Of a stretch of DNA of 64,000 nt, positions 52,219 to 60,203 are shown piece after piece; the first letter of the stretch is position 1, and every line of letters begins with the position of its first letter. The DNA lies in the NCBI GenBank assembly GCA_021732525.1, contig JAKFUU010000050.1:21636-85635 (forward strand), in the 5' to 3' direction. A program made the translations under genes and the position numbers. The notes below the pieces were generated by a model. It made no database searches. It saw only the letters and a list, made by a program, of their open reading frames with translations, and was not told the DNA's origin. This stretch comes from Sphingomonadaceae bacterium. Its GTDB lineage: Bacteria > Pseudomonadota > Alphaproteobacteria > Sphingomonadales > Sphingomonadaceae.

Positions 52219-53465
52219 CCGCGTTAATTTTGCGGTGGCGAAGCCCGCCCGCCTCGGTCCGCCTGCGGTGGCGCGGCCCCGGCGGCTTTGGCAGCGCAGG
52301 GCAGGCGGCGGCGGTTGCGCTTAACACATCCGAACCGATTGCCGCTATTGTCGGCCCGCCGGGCCCTGCAGGTGCCACTGGCCCAGCGGGTAATATTGGT
52401 CCTAAAGGCGATCCGGGCGGCCCCGCTGGTCCTGCCGGTCCGATTGGTCCCGCTGGACCTATTGGTCCTAAAGGCGATCCGGGTGACGCCGGTCCTGCCG
52501 GTCCGATTGGGCCTGTCGGTGCGTCTGGACCCCAAGGTGATCCGGGTAATCCGGGGGTAGCTGGCCCTGCCGGTCCCGCTGGTCCTCCCGGTCCTCCCGG
52601 TCTTGCTGGTGCCCCCGGACCTGTTGGCCCTGCTGGTCCCGCTGGCGTCATGGGCCCTGCTGGTGCTCCCGGCCCCGTTGGTCTCAAGGGCGATCCCGGT
52701 CCCGCTGGCCCTATTGGCCCCACCGGTCCTGTTGGCCCCAAAGGTGATCCGGGTAATCCGGGGGTGACTGGTCCGCTTGGCCCTATCGGCCCCGCTGGTC
52801 CTTCTGGCTCAGGCGTCAATCTGGCGGACCCAGGTGCCGCGCAAACCTATGTCGATGATTTTATATCGCAGTCAACCGAAACGGGCGAGATAGGATCTCT
52901 AAATTGGTCGGCGTCGAATGGCGGGTTTTCGGTGCCCGCGAATGAGCAAAATCATCCAGGCATTATTCGCCGAAACACAACAACGGCGGCGAATGTAATT
53001 TGCTCTTTCTTTTTGGGTAATGCGGCCACCAGCACGATTTTTCGGTTTGACGAATTTGACGAGGCTACATGGATTTTTCGGCTGCCTGCTGCGCTCACCG
53101 ATACCACATTGTCGTTCGGTCTAAAGGGCGCTTTCGGCACGCTGACGCCGGCGCATGGCATCTATCTGCAAAGCCTGCCCGCCGATGCCAATTGGTTCTT
53201 CGTTTGTCGCAACAATAATGTGGAAACACGGGTGGGCAGCGGTGTCGCGCGCAATACCGCCTGGGTAAAGATAAAAATGCGTCGCGCGTCGGCGGCCGAG
53301 GTACGCTTTTCGATCAATGGCGGGCCGGAAGTTCCAGTGACGAGCAACATTCCCGATGCTGCGGATGGTATGAATGTCGGTATGCAAATCGTGCAAACAG
53401 GAACGACAGCGCGCAGCGCCGATTTAGATTTCTTCTCGATGAAGCTGTTGCCGGTGGTTCGGTAG
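52215..53465 (+). CDS. Collagen-like fibre protein with globular C-terminal domain
   Basis: The 416 residues have a 46-residue N-terminus, then Gly-X-Y repeats (G47 to about 200, about 50 triplets, one extra glycine at 68) rich in [12 protein letters not shown], and a beta-rich C-terminal domain (about 208-416; DGFISQSTE-like opening, WNASNGGFS, FRLP, ISINGGPE). Such proteins trimerise into phage tail or head fibres, with the C-terminus binding the surface. There is no signal peptide, so it is an intracellular assembly part. It sits between capsid and connector genes, where head decoration genes lie in phages. Confidence 0.88.
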   Translation: MTALILRWRSPPASVRLRWRGPGGFGSAGQAAAVALNTSEPIAAIVGPPGPAGATGPAGNIGPKGDPGGPAGPAGPIGPAGPIGPKGDPGDAGPAGPIGPVGASGPQGDPGNPGVAGPAGPAGPPGPPGLAGAPGPVGPAGPAGVMGPAGAPGPVGLKGDPGPAGPIGPTGPVGPKGDPGNPGVTGPLGPIGPAGPSGSGVNLADPGAAQTYVDDFISQSTETGEIGSLNWSASNGGFSVPANEQNHPGIIRRNTTTAANVICSFFLGNAATSTIFRFDEFDEATWIFRLPAALTDTTLSFGLKGAFGTLTPAHGIYLQSLPADANWFFVCRNNNVETRVGSGVARNTAWVKIKMRRASAAEVRFSINGGPEVPVTSNIPDAADGMNVGMQIVQTGTTARSADLDFFSMKLLPVVR

Positions 53466-53480
53466 GACACACGGCCAATC

Positions 53481-53585
53481 TAGAGCGCGCTGCGTAAAAT
53501 CTGAATCACACCGCCCGCTCTATTTCTTTGTTATCGCATCGCTTTATGCGAAAAACCGGTGTCCACTTTTTCGCGCGATGCTCTA
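53481..53585. repeat. MITE-like palindromic element, copy 2, inside the GTA cluster
   Basis: 105 bp with ends TAGAGC and GCTCTA, near-identical to 31030-31133. It lies 16 bp after the fibre gene and 25 bp before the connector gene. It marks recent mobile-element activity in the middle of the cluster and may hinder or support read-through. Confidence 0.88.
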
Positions 53586-53610
53586 ATCCGACAAATCAAA
53601 GGAAATAATT

Positions 53611-54153
53611 ATGCTGAGCCTTTCGCCGCTCTCGCTCGACAGCGCAATGCTGGATGAGGCGCGGGCCTTTTTGCGCATTGATCAGGAATGCGATGATCCG
53701 TCGCTTGAAACGATCCTGCTGGCGGCGATACGGCATGCGGAGGAGTTTACCGGACAATTGCTGATCCGCCGTGCCGTGCAGCAGATACTGCCATCATCAT
53801 CGCAGTGGCAAAAGCTATCGGTCGCTCCGGTTGTTTCGGTTGATGCTTTAATCGGAATTCCCGCCGACGGTGCCCGCTTCCCTATTGACCCCGCGCATTA
53901 TACCGCCCGCATCGACGGCAGCGGCGATGGCTATGTGAGTGTGCGGCGGCCGGGAGCAGCGGGCCGGGTCGAGATTGAATATACCGCTGGACTATCGCCA
54001 AGCTGGGATACATTGCCCGAAAGCCTGCGGCTCGGTATCTTGCGGATGACCGGGTATTTATTTGCGCATCGCGATGATCCGGCGGATGCCGGGCCGCCGG
54101 CGGCGGTGGCCGCGCTCTTGCGGCCTTGGCGGCGCATAAGGTTGTTCGCATGA
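53611..54153 (+). CDS. GTA head-tail connector (gp6)
   Basis: The 180 residues match the phage gp6/gp8-like connector family: LDEARAFLRIDQECDDPSLETILLAAIRHAEEFTGQLL is the hallmark N-terminal helix pair, then VEIEYTAGLS and LRLGILRMTGYLFAHRDD. It joins the portal to the tail. It overlaps the next gene by ATGA. Confidence 0.88.
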   Translation: MLSLSPLSLDSAMLDEARAFLRIDQECDDPSLETILLAAIRHAEEFTGQLLIRRAVQQILPSSSQWQKLSVAPVVSVDALIGIPADGARFPIDPAHYTARIDGSGDGYVSVRRPGAAGRVEIEYTAGLSPSWDTLPESLRLGILRMTGYLFAHRDDPADAGPPAAVAALLRPWRRIRLFA

Positions 54154-54476
54154 CCGGCGAATGGGCGGGTAGTCTGCGCGAACGGGTGATCCTTGAAAAG
54201 CGGCTGAGCGGCCGCGATACTCTTGGCGGCAGCAGCGGACCTTATGCCTATATTGGCGAAGCCTGGGCTGCAATTTCACCGATAGCGCCGGGGGATTTGA
54301 CTGCGGGCGAAAGCATCCGCGCGCTGCCGCGTTGGCGGGTTATTTTGCGTAAGCGTGACTTCATTGATCCCAGCGTGCGTTTGGTTTGGCGCGGTAAGTT
54401 TCTTGCCGTGCGTGCGGTGGTGAGCGATCCGCGGGAGCCGGCACAAATGATGTTGACCTGCGAGGAAGCGGGATGA
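54150..54476 (+). CDS. GTA head-tail stopper/adaptor (gp7)
   Basis: The 108 residues have the head-tail adaptor pattern (SPP1 gp16-like): LRERVILEKR, EAWAAISPIAPGD, RWRVILRKRDFIDPSVRLVWRGKFLAVRAVVSDPRE. ATG 54150 shares ATGA with the stop of gp6; an in-frame ATG at 54126 is inside that gene. Closes the portal channel and receives the tail. Confidence 0.85.
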   Translation: MTGEWAGSLRERVILEKRLSGRDTLGGSSGPYAYIGEAWAAISPIAPGDLTAGESIRALPRWRVILRKRDFIDPSVRLVWRGKFLAVRAVVSDPREPAQMMLTCEEAG

Positions 54477-54682
54477 GGCTGGAGACATTGATTGCCCGTG
54501 CGGCAACCATCGCGGACCGGGCGGCGGAGCGGCGGCGTGACCGGATTATCGCCGATGCCGACTTGCCTCCCGGCGTGCGGATCGAAACCGGGGTGAGCGG
54601 CATCATCTTGATTGGCCGGCGGCTTCGTCTGCGGATGATTAACGATGCACGGCTGCGCAATATTGCCCGAAAAGGACGCTGA
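54473..54682 (+). CDS. Small GTA protein of unknown function
   Basis: A 69-residue basic protein (many R) with a helical N-terminal half (LETLIARAATIADRAAERRRDRI) and a beta hairpin. Overlaps gp7 by four bases and ends two bases before gp8, so it is surely translated with the connector genes. No family is recognised. Confidence 0.6.
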   Translation: MRLETLIARAATIADRAAERRRDRIIADADLPPGVRIETGVSGIILIGRRLRLRMINDARLRNIARKGR

Positions 54683-54684
54683 TT

Positions 54685-55083
54685 ATGACCGATGCTGTTC
54701 GCCAAATTCAAACCGCAATCGTTGCGGCCTTGCAAGCGCATCCCGCACTTACCCGGATTTTAACCGGAATTTACGATGGTCCGCCGGTGCGCGCGGCCTA
54801 TCCCTATATTTCGCTGTCGGGCGGTTTGGTTACCGATTGGAGCACAAAGACCGAGATTGGGCGTGAAATCCGCCTGGCGCTCAATATTTGGGATGACGGC
54901 GAAGAACCGGCGCGGCTTCATGACATTATGGGCCATGTCGAAGATGGCATAGCCGCGCTCGCCGAAAATGTTGGCGAATGGCGCGTTGCCAGCAATGTTT
55001 TTTTGCGCAGCCTGATTGCGCGCGATCCGGCGGGGCCATGGGCGGGATTAATCGAACATCGTATCCGGTTACTGAAAAGTTAA
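54685..55083 (+). CDS. GTA tail terminator, DUF3168 (gp8)
   Basis: The 132 residues match DUF3168 tail completion proteins: QIQTAIVAALQAHPALTRILTGIYDGPP, AYPYISLSGGLVTDWSTK, EIRLALNIWDDGEE and the last LIEHRIRLLKS. It caps the tail tube at the head-proximal end. Confidence 0.88.
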   Translation: MTDAVRQIQTAIVAALQAHPALTRILTGIYDGPPVRAAYPYISLSGGLVTDWSTKTEIGREIRLALNIWDDGEEPARLHDIMGHVEDGIAALAENVGEWRVASNVFLRSLIARDPAGPWAGLIEHRIRLLKS

Positions 55084-55104
55084 ATTTTACAAAGGAATAT
55101 CATT

Positions 55105-55512
55105 ATGTCAGCAGAAAAAGGAAGCGCCTTTCTGTTAAAGATCGGCGATGGAGCGGCGGTGCCCGCTTACACCACCGTTGCCGGGCTGCGCACCACCCAA
55201 TTGTCGATTAACGGCGATCCGGTGGTGATTACCAACAAGGGGTCGGGTGGATGGCGCGATTTATTGCCGGGCGCAGGGGTGCGTTCGGTTTCGGTTTCCG
55301 CTGCGGGCGTATTCACCGGCAGCGCCGCCGAAACGACGATCCGCAACCATGCCTTGTCGGGCCGGATCGATGATTATCAATTGAGCTTTGAAGGCGGCGA
55401 GCGGATGGAGGGCCGGTTTCTGATTACCCGGCTGGATTATGCGGGCGATTTCAACGGGGAGCGGTCCTATACCCTCGCGCTTGAAAGCAGCGGGCCGGTG
55501 GCAGCGCTATGA
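55105..55512 (+). CDS. GTA major tail (tube) protein (gp9)
   Basis: The 135 residues match the TP901-1-type major tail protein: GSAFLLKIGDGAAVPAYTTVAGLRTTQLSIN, VVITNKGSGGWRDLLPGAGVRSVSVSAAGVFTGS, YQLSFEGGERMEGRFLITRLDYAGDFNGE. It forms the hexameric tail-tube rings. AAGGA lies before the ATG. It overlaps gp10 by ATGA. Confidence 0.92.
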   Translation: MSAEKGSAFLLKIGDGAAVPAYTTVAGLRTTQLSINGDPVVITNKGSGGWRDLLPGAGVRSVSVSAAGVFTGSAAETTIRNHALSGRIDDYQLSFEGGERMEGRFLITRLDYAGDFNGERSYTLALESSGPVAAL

Positions 55513-55817
55513 CGGCGGTTGCGGCGCGGGGCGAAGCGGTGGTTGCCGGCCATAAACTCCGCCCCAGCTTTGCTGCGTTGGCGGCGGCGGAGGAGGAGTT
55601 GGGGCCGCTGTTTGCCTTGGTGGAAAAAGCCGCGTCGGGCGGGTTGAAGCTATCCGAAATGGTTGCGCTTTTTTGGCATTGCCGGGCGGACTTAACCAGC
55701 ATTGGCCGCGATGAATTTGCCGAGGCGGTAACGGCCCATGGCCTGGCGGCGGCGACACCGGCGCTCAAAATATTGCTGTCGCAAATATTGGGCGGGCAAA
55801 ATTTAGCCTCCCGATAG
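55509..55817 (+). CDS. GTA gp10-like tail assembly protein
   Basis: The 102 residues match the small GTA gp10/DUF3356-type family (LRPSFAALAAAEEELGPLFALVEKAASGGLKLSEMVALFWHC). The RcGTA equivalent is thought to act as a tail assembly chaperone. Overlaps gp9 by four bases; the next chaperone gene starts ten bases further. Confidence 0.82.
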   Translation: MTAVAARGEAVVAGHKLRPSFAALAAAEEELGPLFALVEKAASGGLKLSEMVALFWHCRADLTSIGRDEFAEAVTAHGLAAATPALKILLSQILGGQNLASR

Positions 55818-55827
55818 CGCCGGGCCG

Positions 55828-56037
55828 ATGATGCAGGATCCATACGAGAGCTTTACCCAGCATGCCGTTCGGCTGAGTGGTCAGCTTGCTTTGCTGCTGG
55901 GCTGGACGCCGCAAGCATTTTGGCAGGCGACGCCGGCCGAATTACACGCCATTTTGGCGGCGATAACCCCCGGCAACGACATGCCGCCCGATGCGGCGAT
56001 CATTGATAAATTGAGGGAGCAATATCCCGATGGATGA
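55828..56037 (+). CDS. GTA tail assembly chaperone (gp10.1-like)
   Basis: A 69-residue helical protein (LLGWTPQAFWQATPAELHAILAAI) matching the rcc01693-like small tail chaperones (gp10.1 position). It may hold the tape-measure protein before assembly. Overlaps the next gene by eight bases. Two consecutive ATGs are possible starts. Confidence 0.75.
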   Translation: MMQDPYESFTQHAVRLSGQLALLLGWTPQAFWQATPAELHAILAAITPGNDMPPDAAIIDKLREQYPDG

Positions 56038-56611
56038 AGAAATCGAACGGCTGGTGGTTTCCGTCCGCGCCGATACCCGCGCCTTTGCCAGCGATGTTGA
56101 CGCGATGCGATCCACGCTGGATGGCCCTTTTGCGGCGGGTTTGGAACGCGCAGGTCAATTGCTCGACCGCAGCCTGTCCCGCGCCATCCAAACCGGTAAA
56201 TTTGGCTTTAACGACCTGCGCGATATTGCCTTGTCGGTCTTGTCCGAGATAGCCAGCGCTGCACTGGGTAGCGCGTTGGGCGGCGGTGGCGGTGGCAGCG
56301 GTGGCGGCGGACAGGGCGGGATATTTTCCGCGCTTGTGCCGCTTTTGGGGTCGCTTTTGGGGGTGCCGGGGCGGGCAACGGGCGGGCCGGTATCTCCCGG
56401 CCGTGCGTTTCGCGTGGGCGAAAATGGCCCGGAGCTGTTTGTGCCCACCAGCAGCGGCCGGATAGAAACGATCGGTGCCGCGCGCGGCGCGCCATCGATG
56501 AACCTAACGATCAACATATCCGACAATGGCCGGGGCAGCGCGCCCGAAAATCTGACGCGATCATCGCGGCAAGTCGCCCGGATGGTTCGCCAGGCTTTGG
56601 CGCGCGGGTAA
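56030..56611 (+). CDS. GTA tail tape-measure protein (gp11)
   Basis: The 193 residues have an N-terminal helix set (ERLVVSVRADTRAFASDVDAMRSTLDGPF), a Gly/Ser-rich middle (GGGGGSGGGGQ), and a C-terminal RVGENGPELFVPTSSGRIE segment typical of tape-measure C-termini. It sets the tail length; at 193 residues it is close to that of RcGTA and implies a short tail. Confidence 0.82.
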   Translation: MDEEIERLVVSVRADTRAFASDVDAMRSTLDGPFAAGLERAGQLLDRSLSRAIQTGKFGFNDLRDIALSVLSEIASAALGSALGGGGGGSGGGGQGGIFSALVPLLGSLLGVPGRATGGPVSPGRAFRVGENGPELFVPTSSGRIETIGAARGAPSMNLTINISDNGRGSAPENLTRSSRQVARMVRQALARG

Positions 56612-56634
56612 ATTGATAAAGACAGGCGACGATT

Positions 56635-58968
56635 ATGGCATATTGGCTGGCGGAGCAGCGGCGCGGACAATTTGGCCGTCCGGTGATGCGGTTTGACCCG
56701 CGATATTGGACGGTGAATTTCCCGCGCCCAATGATGGCATCGGTGGTGACCAGCGGGCCGGAATCGCTGCGCGTGGATACCGCATTTTACAAAAGCGATG
56801 ATTTGGCCGGGTTGATCTGGGACAGCGAAGATATTCTCGACCATCCGTTGCTGGCTTATGAAACCAACCGGGATTACCGGCGGCTTACGCTGTCCTTTCA
56901 TTGGCGATCGCAGGGCATCATGCCGCTGGATGCGATTAACGGCCCGACGCTGACGATCAATGGCCGGGATGCATCGGGCCAGCGCAAAGCTTGGTATGTG
57001 CGGCTGTGGAATTATGCCGCCGGCACGCCAGTCGATGCGCAAATTACGATTAAATTCAGCGATCTGGACGGCGGCTTTCTGCTGCCATCCGAGGCTGACC
57101 GGGTGTTTGCGGGCGATATCGACCAAATGTTCATTTCCTTGGTGCCGCCCGAATTTGACGGTGCGGGGTCCAGCTTTGCGCGGGTAAGAGAAGGCTGGGT
57201 GGAGCTGAGCCAAATCCGCTGCGACGGTGAAGGCGTCATGCTCGATACCGGCGATGTGATGTTGCCCGAACATAGCCTGAAAATGGCAACGGGTTACGAT
57301 GACGCCTATAACCAGACCCCCGAAAGGCTGATCGATCAAATCCGCGCGCTGGGCTATCGCGGCACGATCAACCATTATGTTGGTATGAGCCATTATTTTG
57401 ATCTCGAACCCTTGGGCAGCGATCATTATGTTAGCCTTGCCAGAGGCGCGCTCAACACCCCCTGCCGCAATTGGCACCGTAATTTTGCCGAAGGCGCGAA
57501 AGCGCGCGGATTTGATCTTATTTTCTCGCTGTCCTACGAATTGTTCAACGCCCATTGCTGGAATGATTGGAAACAGCGCGCCGAAAATGGTGATCCGGCG
57601 CTTACGGGATGGGTGCCGCCATCGACGCTATTATCGCCGGCGCATGAAGGCGCGATGGGATATTTGCGCGCCGTGGGCCGCGCCTTTGCCGCGATCTTGA
57701 AGGCGGCGGGTCAGCCGGTGCAGTTCCAAATTGGCGAGCCATGGTGGTGGATCATGCCCGATGGGCGGATTTGCCTGTATGATGACGCCGCGCGCGCCGC
57801 CTTTGGCGCTTTGTCGGTTAGCATCGCGAATATCGCCGGACCCAAAAACCCGGCGCAAAATGCCATGCTGGATAGAGCGGGGGAAATGCTCGCCGCGTCA
57901 ACCGCCGCCTTGGCCGGTGCGGTGCGCGATGAAGCGGGCAGCGCGGGCGCGCAAATATTGTTGCTGGTCTATCTGCCCACGGTGCTTGATCCCAATGCGC
58001 CCGAGGCACAGCGCGCCAATGTGCCCGCCGGCTGGGCCGCGCCCGCCTTTGATATATTGCAGCTCGAAGATTATGACTGGGTGGTCGCCGGCAATCACGG
58101 TGCCACCGAACGCGCGGTGCCCGCGATGGAGCGGCGACTTGGCTATCCGATCGCCCGGCAGCATTATTTTGCCGGCTTTGTGTTGAACCGCGATGCCCCC
58201 GCGCAGTGGAAAGAAATCGACACGGCCGCGGCGCGCAGCCGCGCGCGCGGGACCGCGCAAACCTATGTCTGGGCGCTGCCGCAGACATCGCGCGATGGCT
58301 ATACCCATTTTGAAATTGGCGATGAGGAGGCGGCGGTGCAGGCATTTGATAACGTAACATTCCCGATTGAAATTGGCGCGCAGGCATCGGCCAGTCCAGA
58401 ATTTTCCACTCAGATCGTTACCGCCTTGTCGGGATATGAAGCGCGCAACAGCGACTGGGCCGATGCGCGCCAAAGCTATGACGTGGGGCCGGGCGTGCGC
58501 AGCGAAGCGGATCTGGGCCTATTGCTCGCCTTTTTCCGTGCGCGGCGGGGGCCAGCAAAGGGATTTCGCTTTCGCGATCCATTTGACCATAGCTCGAACG
58601 CGATGACCGCGCCGCCCACATCCCAGGATCAGCCGCTGGGCACCGGCGATGGCCTGCAAACGATTTTTCCGTTGGTTAAATATTACGGCGCCGGCGCCGG
58701 CGGCGAGGCACAGCAGCGGCGGATTACACAGCCGCTGGAAGGCAGCATAAAAATCGCCGTTGACGGCCAGTCAACCGCAGGCTGGCGGCATGAGCAAGGG
58801 CGCATTGTGTTTGATATCGCCCCCGGCAATGGCGCGATATTGACCGCCGGATTTTATTTTGACGTGCCGGTGCGGTTTGCTGAGGATCGGATTGAGGTTA
58901 ATCGTTTCAGCTTTGGCGCGGGCGAAATGGCTTCGGTGCCGCTTATTGAAATTAAGGACGCTTTATGA
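56635..58968 (+). CDS. GTA gp12 homologue: long distal-tail protein with glycosidase-like barrel and DUF2460 end
   Basis: At 777 residues this is about 3-4 times RcGTA gp12. The C-terminal 170 residues (EARNSDWADARQSYDVGPGVRSEADL, FFRARRGPAKGFRFRDPFDH, GGFYFDVPVRF) are the DUF2460/gp12 core. The N-terminal 560 contain elements of a TIM-barrel glycoside-hydrolase fold (SLSYELF, QIGEPWWW, LQLEDYDWV). In RcGTA such a barrel is in gp15. The enzyme activity, if any, could act on the envelope during entry; catalytic residues are not proved. Confidence 0.75.
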   Translation: MAYWLAEQRRGQFGRPVMRFDPRYWTVNFPRPMMASVVTSGPESLRVDTAFYKSDDLAGLIWDSEDILDHPLLAYETNRDYRRLTLSFHWRSQGIMPLDAINGPTLTINGRDASGQRKAWYVRLWNYAAGTPVDAQITIKFSDLDGGFLLPSEADRVFAGDIDQMFISLVPPEFDGAGSSFARVREGWVELSQIRCDGEGVMLDTGDVMLPEHSLKMATGYDDAYNQTPERLIDQIRALGYRGTINHYVGMSHYFDLEPLGSDHYVSLARGALNTPCRNWHRNFAEGAKARGFDLIFSLSYELFNAHCWNDWKQRAENGDPALTGWVPPSTLLSPAHEGAMGYLRAVGRAFAAILKAAGQPVQFQIGEPWWWIMPDGRICLYDDAARAAFGALSVSIANIAGPKNPAQNAMLDRAGEMLAASTAALAGAVRDEAGSAGAQILLLVYLPTVLDPNAPEAQRANVPAGWAAPAFDILQLEDYDWVVAGNHGATERAVPAMERRLGYPIARQHYFAGFVLNRDAPAQWKEIDTAAARSRARGTAQTYVWALPQTSRDGYTHFEIGDEEAAVQAFDNVTFPIEIGAQASASPEFSTQIVTALSGYEARNSDWADARQSYDVGPGVRSEADLGLLLAFFRARRGPAKGFRFRDPFDHSSNAMTAPPTSQDQPLGTGDGLQTIFPLVKYYGAGAGGEAQQRRITQPLEGSIKIAVDGQSTAGWRHEQGRIVFDIAPGNGAILTAGFYFDVPVRFAEDRIEVNRFSFGAGEMASVPLIEIKDAL

Positions 58969-59789
58969 GCGATGCATGGCTTGCCGGTCCGCTCACCAGC
59001 GCCGCTTATGGCTGGCGATTGGAGCGGCGCGACGGCGTGACGATGGGCTTTACCTCGCACGACCGTAATGTGGAAATCGGCGGTTTGCTATACCGCGCCA
59101 GCCCCGGCATGGAGCCGACCGCCATTTCCGAAAGCCTGGGGCTGGAAAGCGGCGGGCTGGAAATTTCCGGGGCGATCAACCACGCCGCCATCCGCCGCGA
59201 CGATCTATCCGCCGGGCGCTGGGACGGCGCCGATTTGCGCGTATTCCTGTTTGATTGGACCAATCCCGATGCGGATCAGCGGCATTTGATCAGCGGGCGG
59301 CTGGGCGAGGTGCGCTTTTCGGATAATGAATTTGACGTTGAACTGGACGGCGCGGCGGCGCGGCTTAACCTGCCCGTCGTGCCGCTGACATCGCCGGGAT
59401 GCCGCGCACAATTTTGCGATGCCGATTGCGGCCTGAATTATCGGCGCTATTATGGCGAATATCAGGTCGCAGCCGCCGACGGCGACCAAATAACGCTGTC
59501 GGGGCCGCTGCCCGATGTCGCCGGCGGCTTTGCCTATGGACAGCTCCGCTGGCTGGACGGGCCCAACGGCGGTTTGTTTCATTCGATTATTGCCAGCGAA
59601 TTTGGCTTGGTTCGCCTGGCCGAATATCCGCCGTCTCCTATCCTGCCGGGAGCAAAGGCCGCCGTCTTGCAAGGCTGCGACAAGACATTGGCGACCTGTT
59701 CGGGGCGCTTTCACAATGCGATCAATTTTCGCGGTGAACCTTTCTTGCCCGGTAACGACCTGCTCACCCGCTTTCCCGGTGACGGCTGA
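58965..59789 (+). CDS. GTA tail hub protein (gp13, DUF2163)
   Basis: The 274 residues match TIGR02218/BR0599. A cysteine cluster (CRAQFCDADCGLNY at about 145-158, then CDKTLATCSGRFHNAINFRGEPFLPG) may bind a metal or an iron-sulfur cluster, as described for the RcGTA hub. Joins the distal tail to the tip. Overlaps gp12 by four bases and gp14 by one. Confidence 0.9.
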   Translation: MSDAWLAGPLTSAAYGWRLERRDGVTMGFTSHDRNVEIGGLLYRASPGMEPTAISESLGLESGGLEISGAINHAAIRRDDLSAGRWDGADLRVFLFDWTNPDADQRHLISGRLGEVRFSDNEFDVELDGAAARLNLPVVPLTSPGCRAQFCDADCGLNYRRYYGEYQVAAADGDQITLSGPLPDVAGGFAYGQLRWLDGPNGGLFHSIIASEFGLVRLAEYPPSPILPGAKAAVLQGCDKTLATCSGRFHNAINFRGEPFLPGNDLLTRFPGDG

Positions 59790-60202
59790 TGGCGCAGGAT
59801 GCAGATCAAATAGCCGCGCGGGCGATGCAGCAGATTGGCACGCCGTTCAAATTGCATGGGCGCATGCCGGGGGCCGCGCTCGATTGCGTCGGGCTTGCCG
59901 CGCATGCGGTTGGCCCCGACCGCGCCTTGGCCGCTGTGCCGCGCGGATATCGCGCAAAAGGCGATTATTTTCATCAGATAAAATCCTATTTGGAATATTT
60001 CGGTTTTACCGAACTATTGGACCGGGACGATATCCAACCGGGCGATATCATCATGGCCCGGCCGGGGCCGCAGCAACAGCATTTGATGATCAGGACGGAG
60101 CAAGGCTATGTCCACGCCCATGCCGGCCTGCGGCGCGTGGTATTGACACCCGGTCCTTCGCCCTGGCCGGTTATCGCCGGTTGGCGGTTATCAGGAGGCT
60201 AA
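59789..60202 (+). CDS. GTA NlpC/P60 cell-wall peptidase (gp14)
   Basis: The 137 residues match the GTA peptidase: catalytic cysteine in LDCVGLAAH (about 31), IQPGDIIMARPG, and the histidine in HLMIRTEQGYVHAHAGL. It probably cuts the recipient's peptidoglycan during DNA entry. The TGATG overlap with gp13 implies coupled translation. Confidence 0.9.
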   Translation: MAQDADQIAARAMQQIGTPFKLHGRMPGAALDCVGLAAHAVGPDRALAAVPRGYRAKGDYFHQIKSYLEYFGFTELLDRDDIQPGDIIMARPGPQQQHLMIRTEQGYVHAHAGLRRVVLTPGPSPWPVIAGWRLSGG

Positions 60203-60203
60203 T

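Noticed and set aside
52340..52810. Tandem DNA repeats that might be a CRISPR array
   Set aside because: The repeats are codon-periodic Gly-X-Y units with no unique spacers of constant length; they encode the fibre.
52211..52819. A minus-strand open frame that also encodes Gly-Pro-rich repeats
   Set aside because: It is the reverse complement of the Gly-X-Y repeat and yields a collagen-like pattern by symmetry of the GGN-CCN codons; the plus frame has coupling, start and globular end.
56155..57555. A 466-codon open frame on the minus strand across tape measure and gp12
   Set aside because: It is antisense to two well-supported GTA genes and has no recognisable motif.
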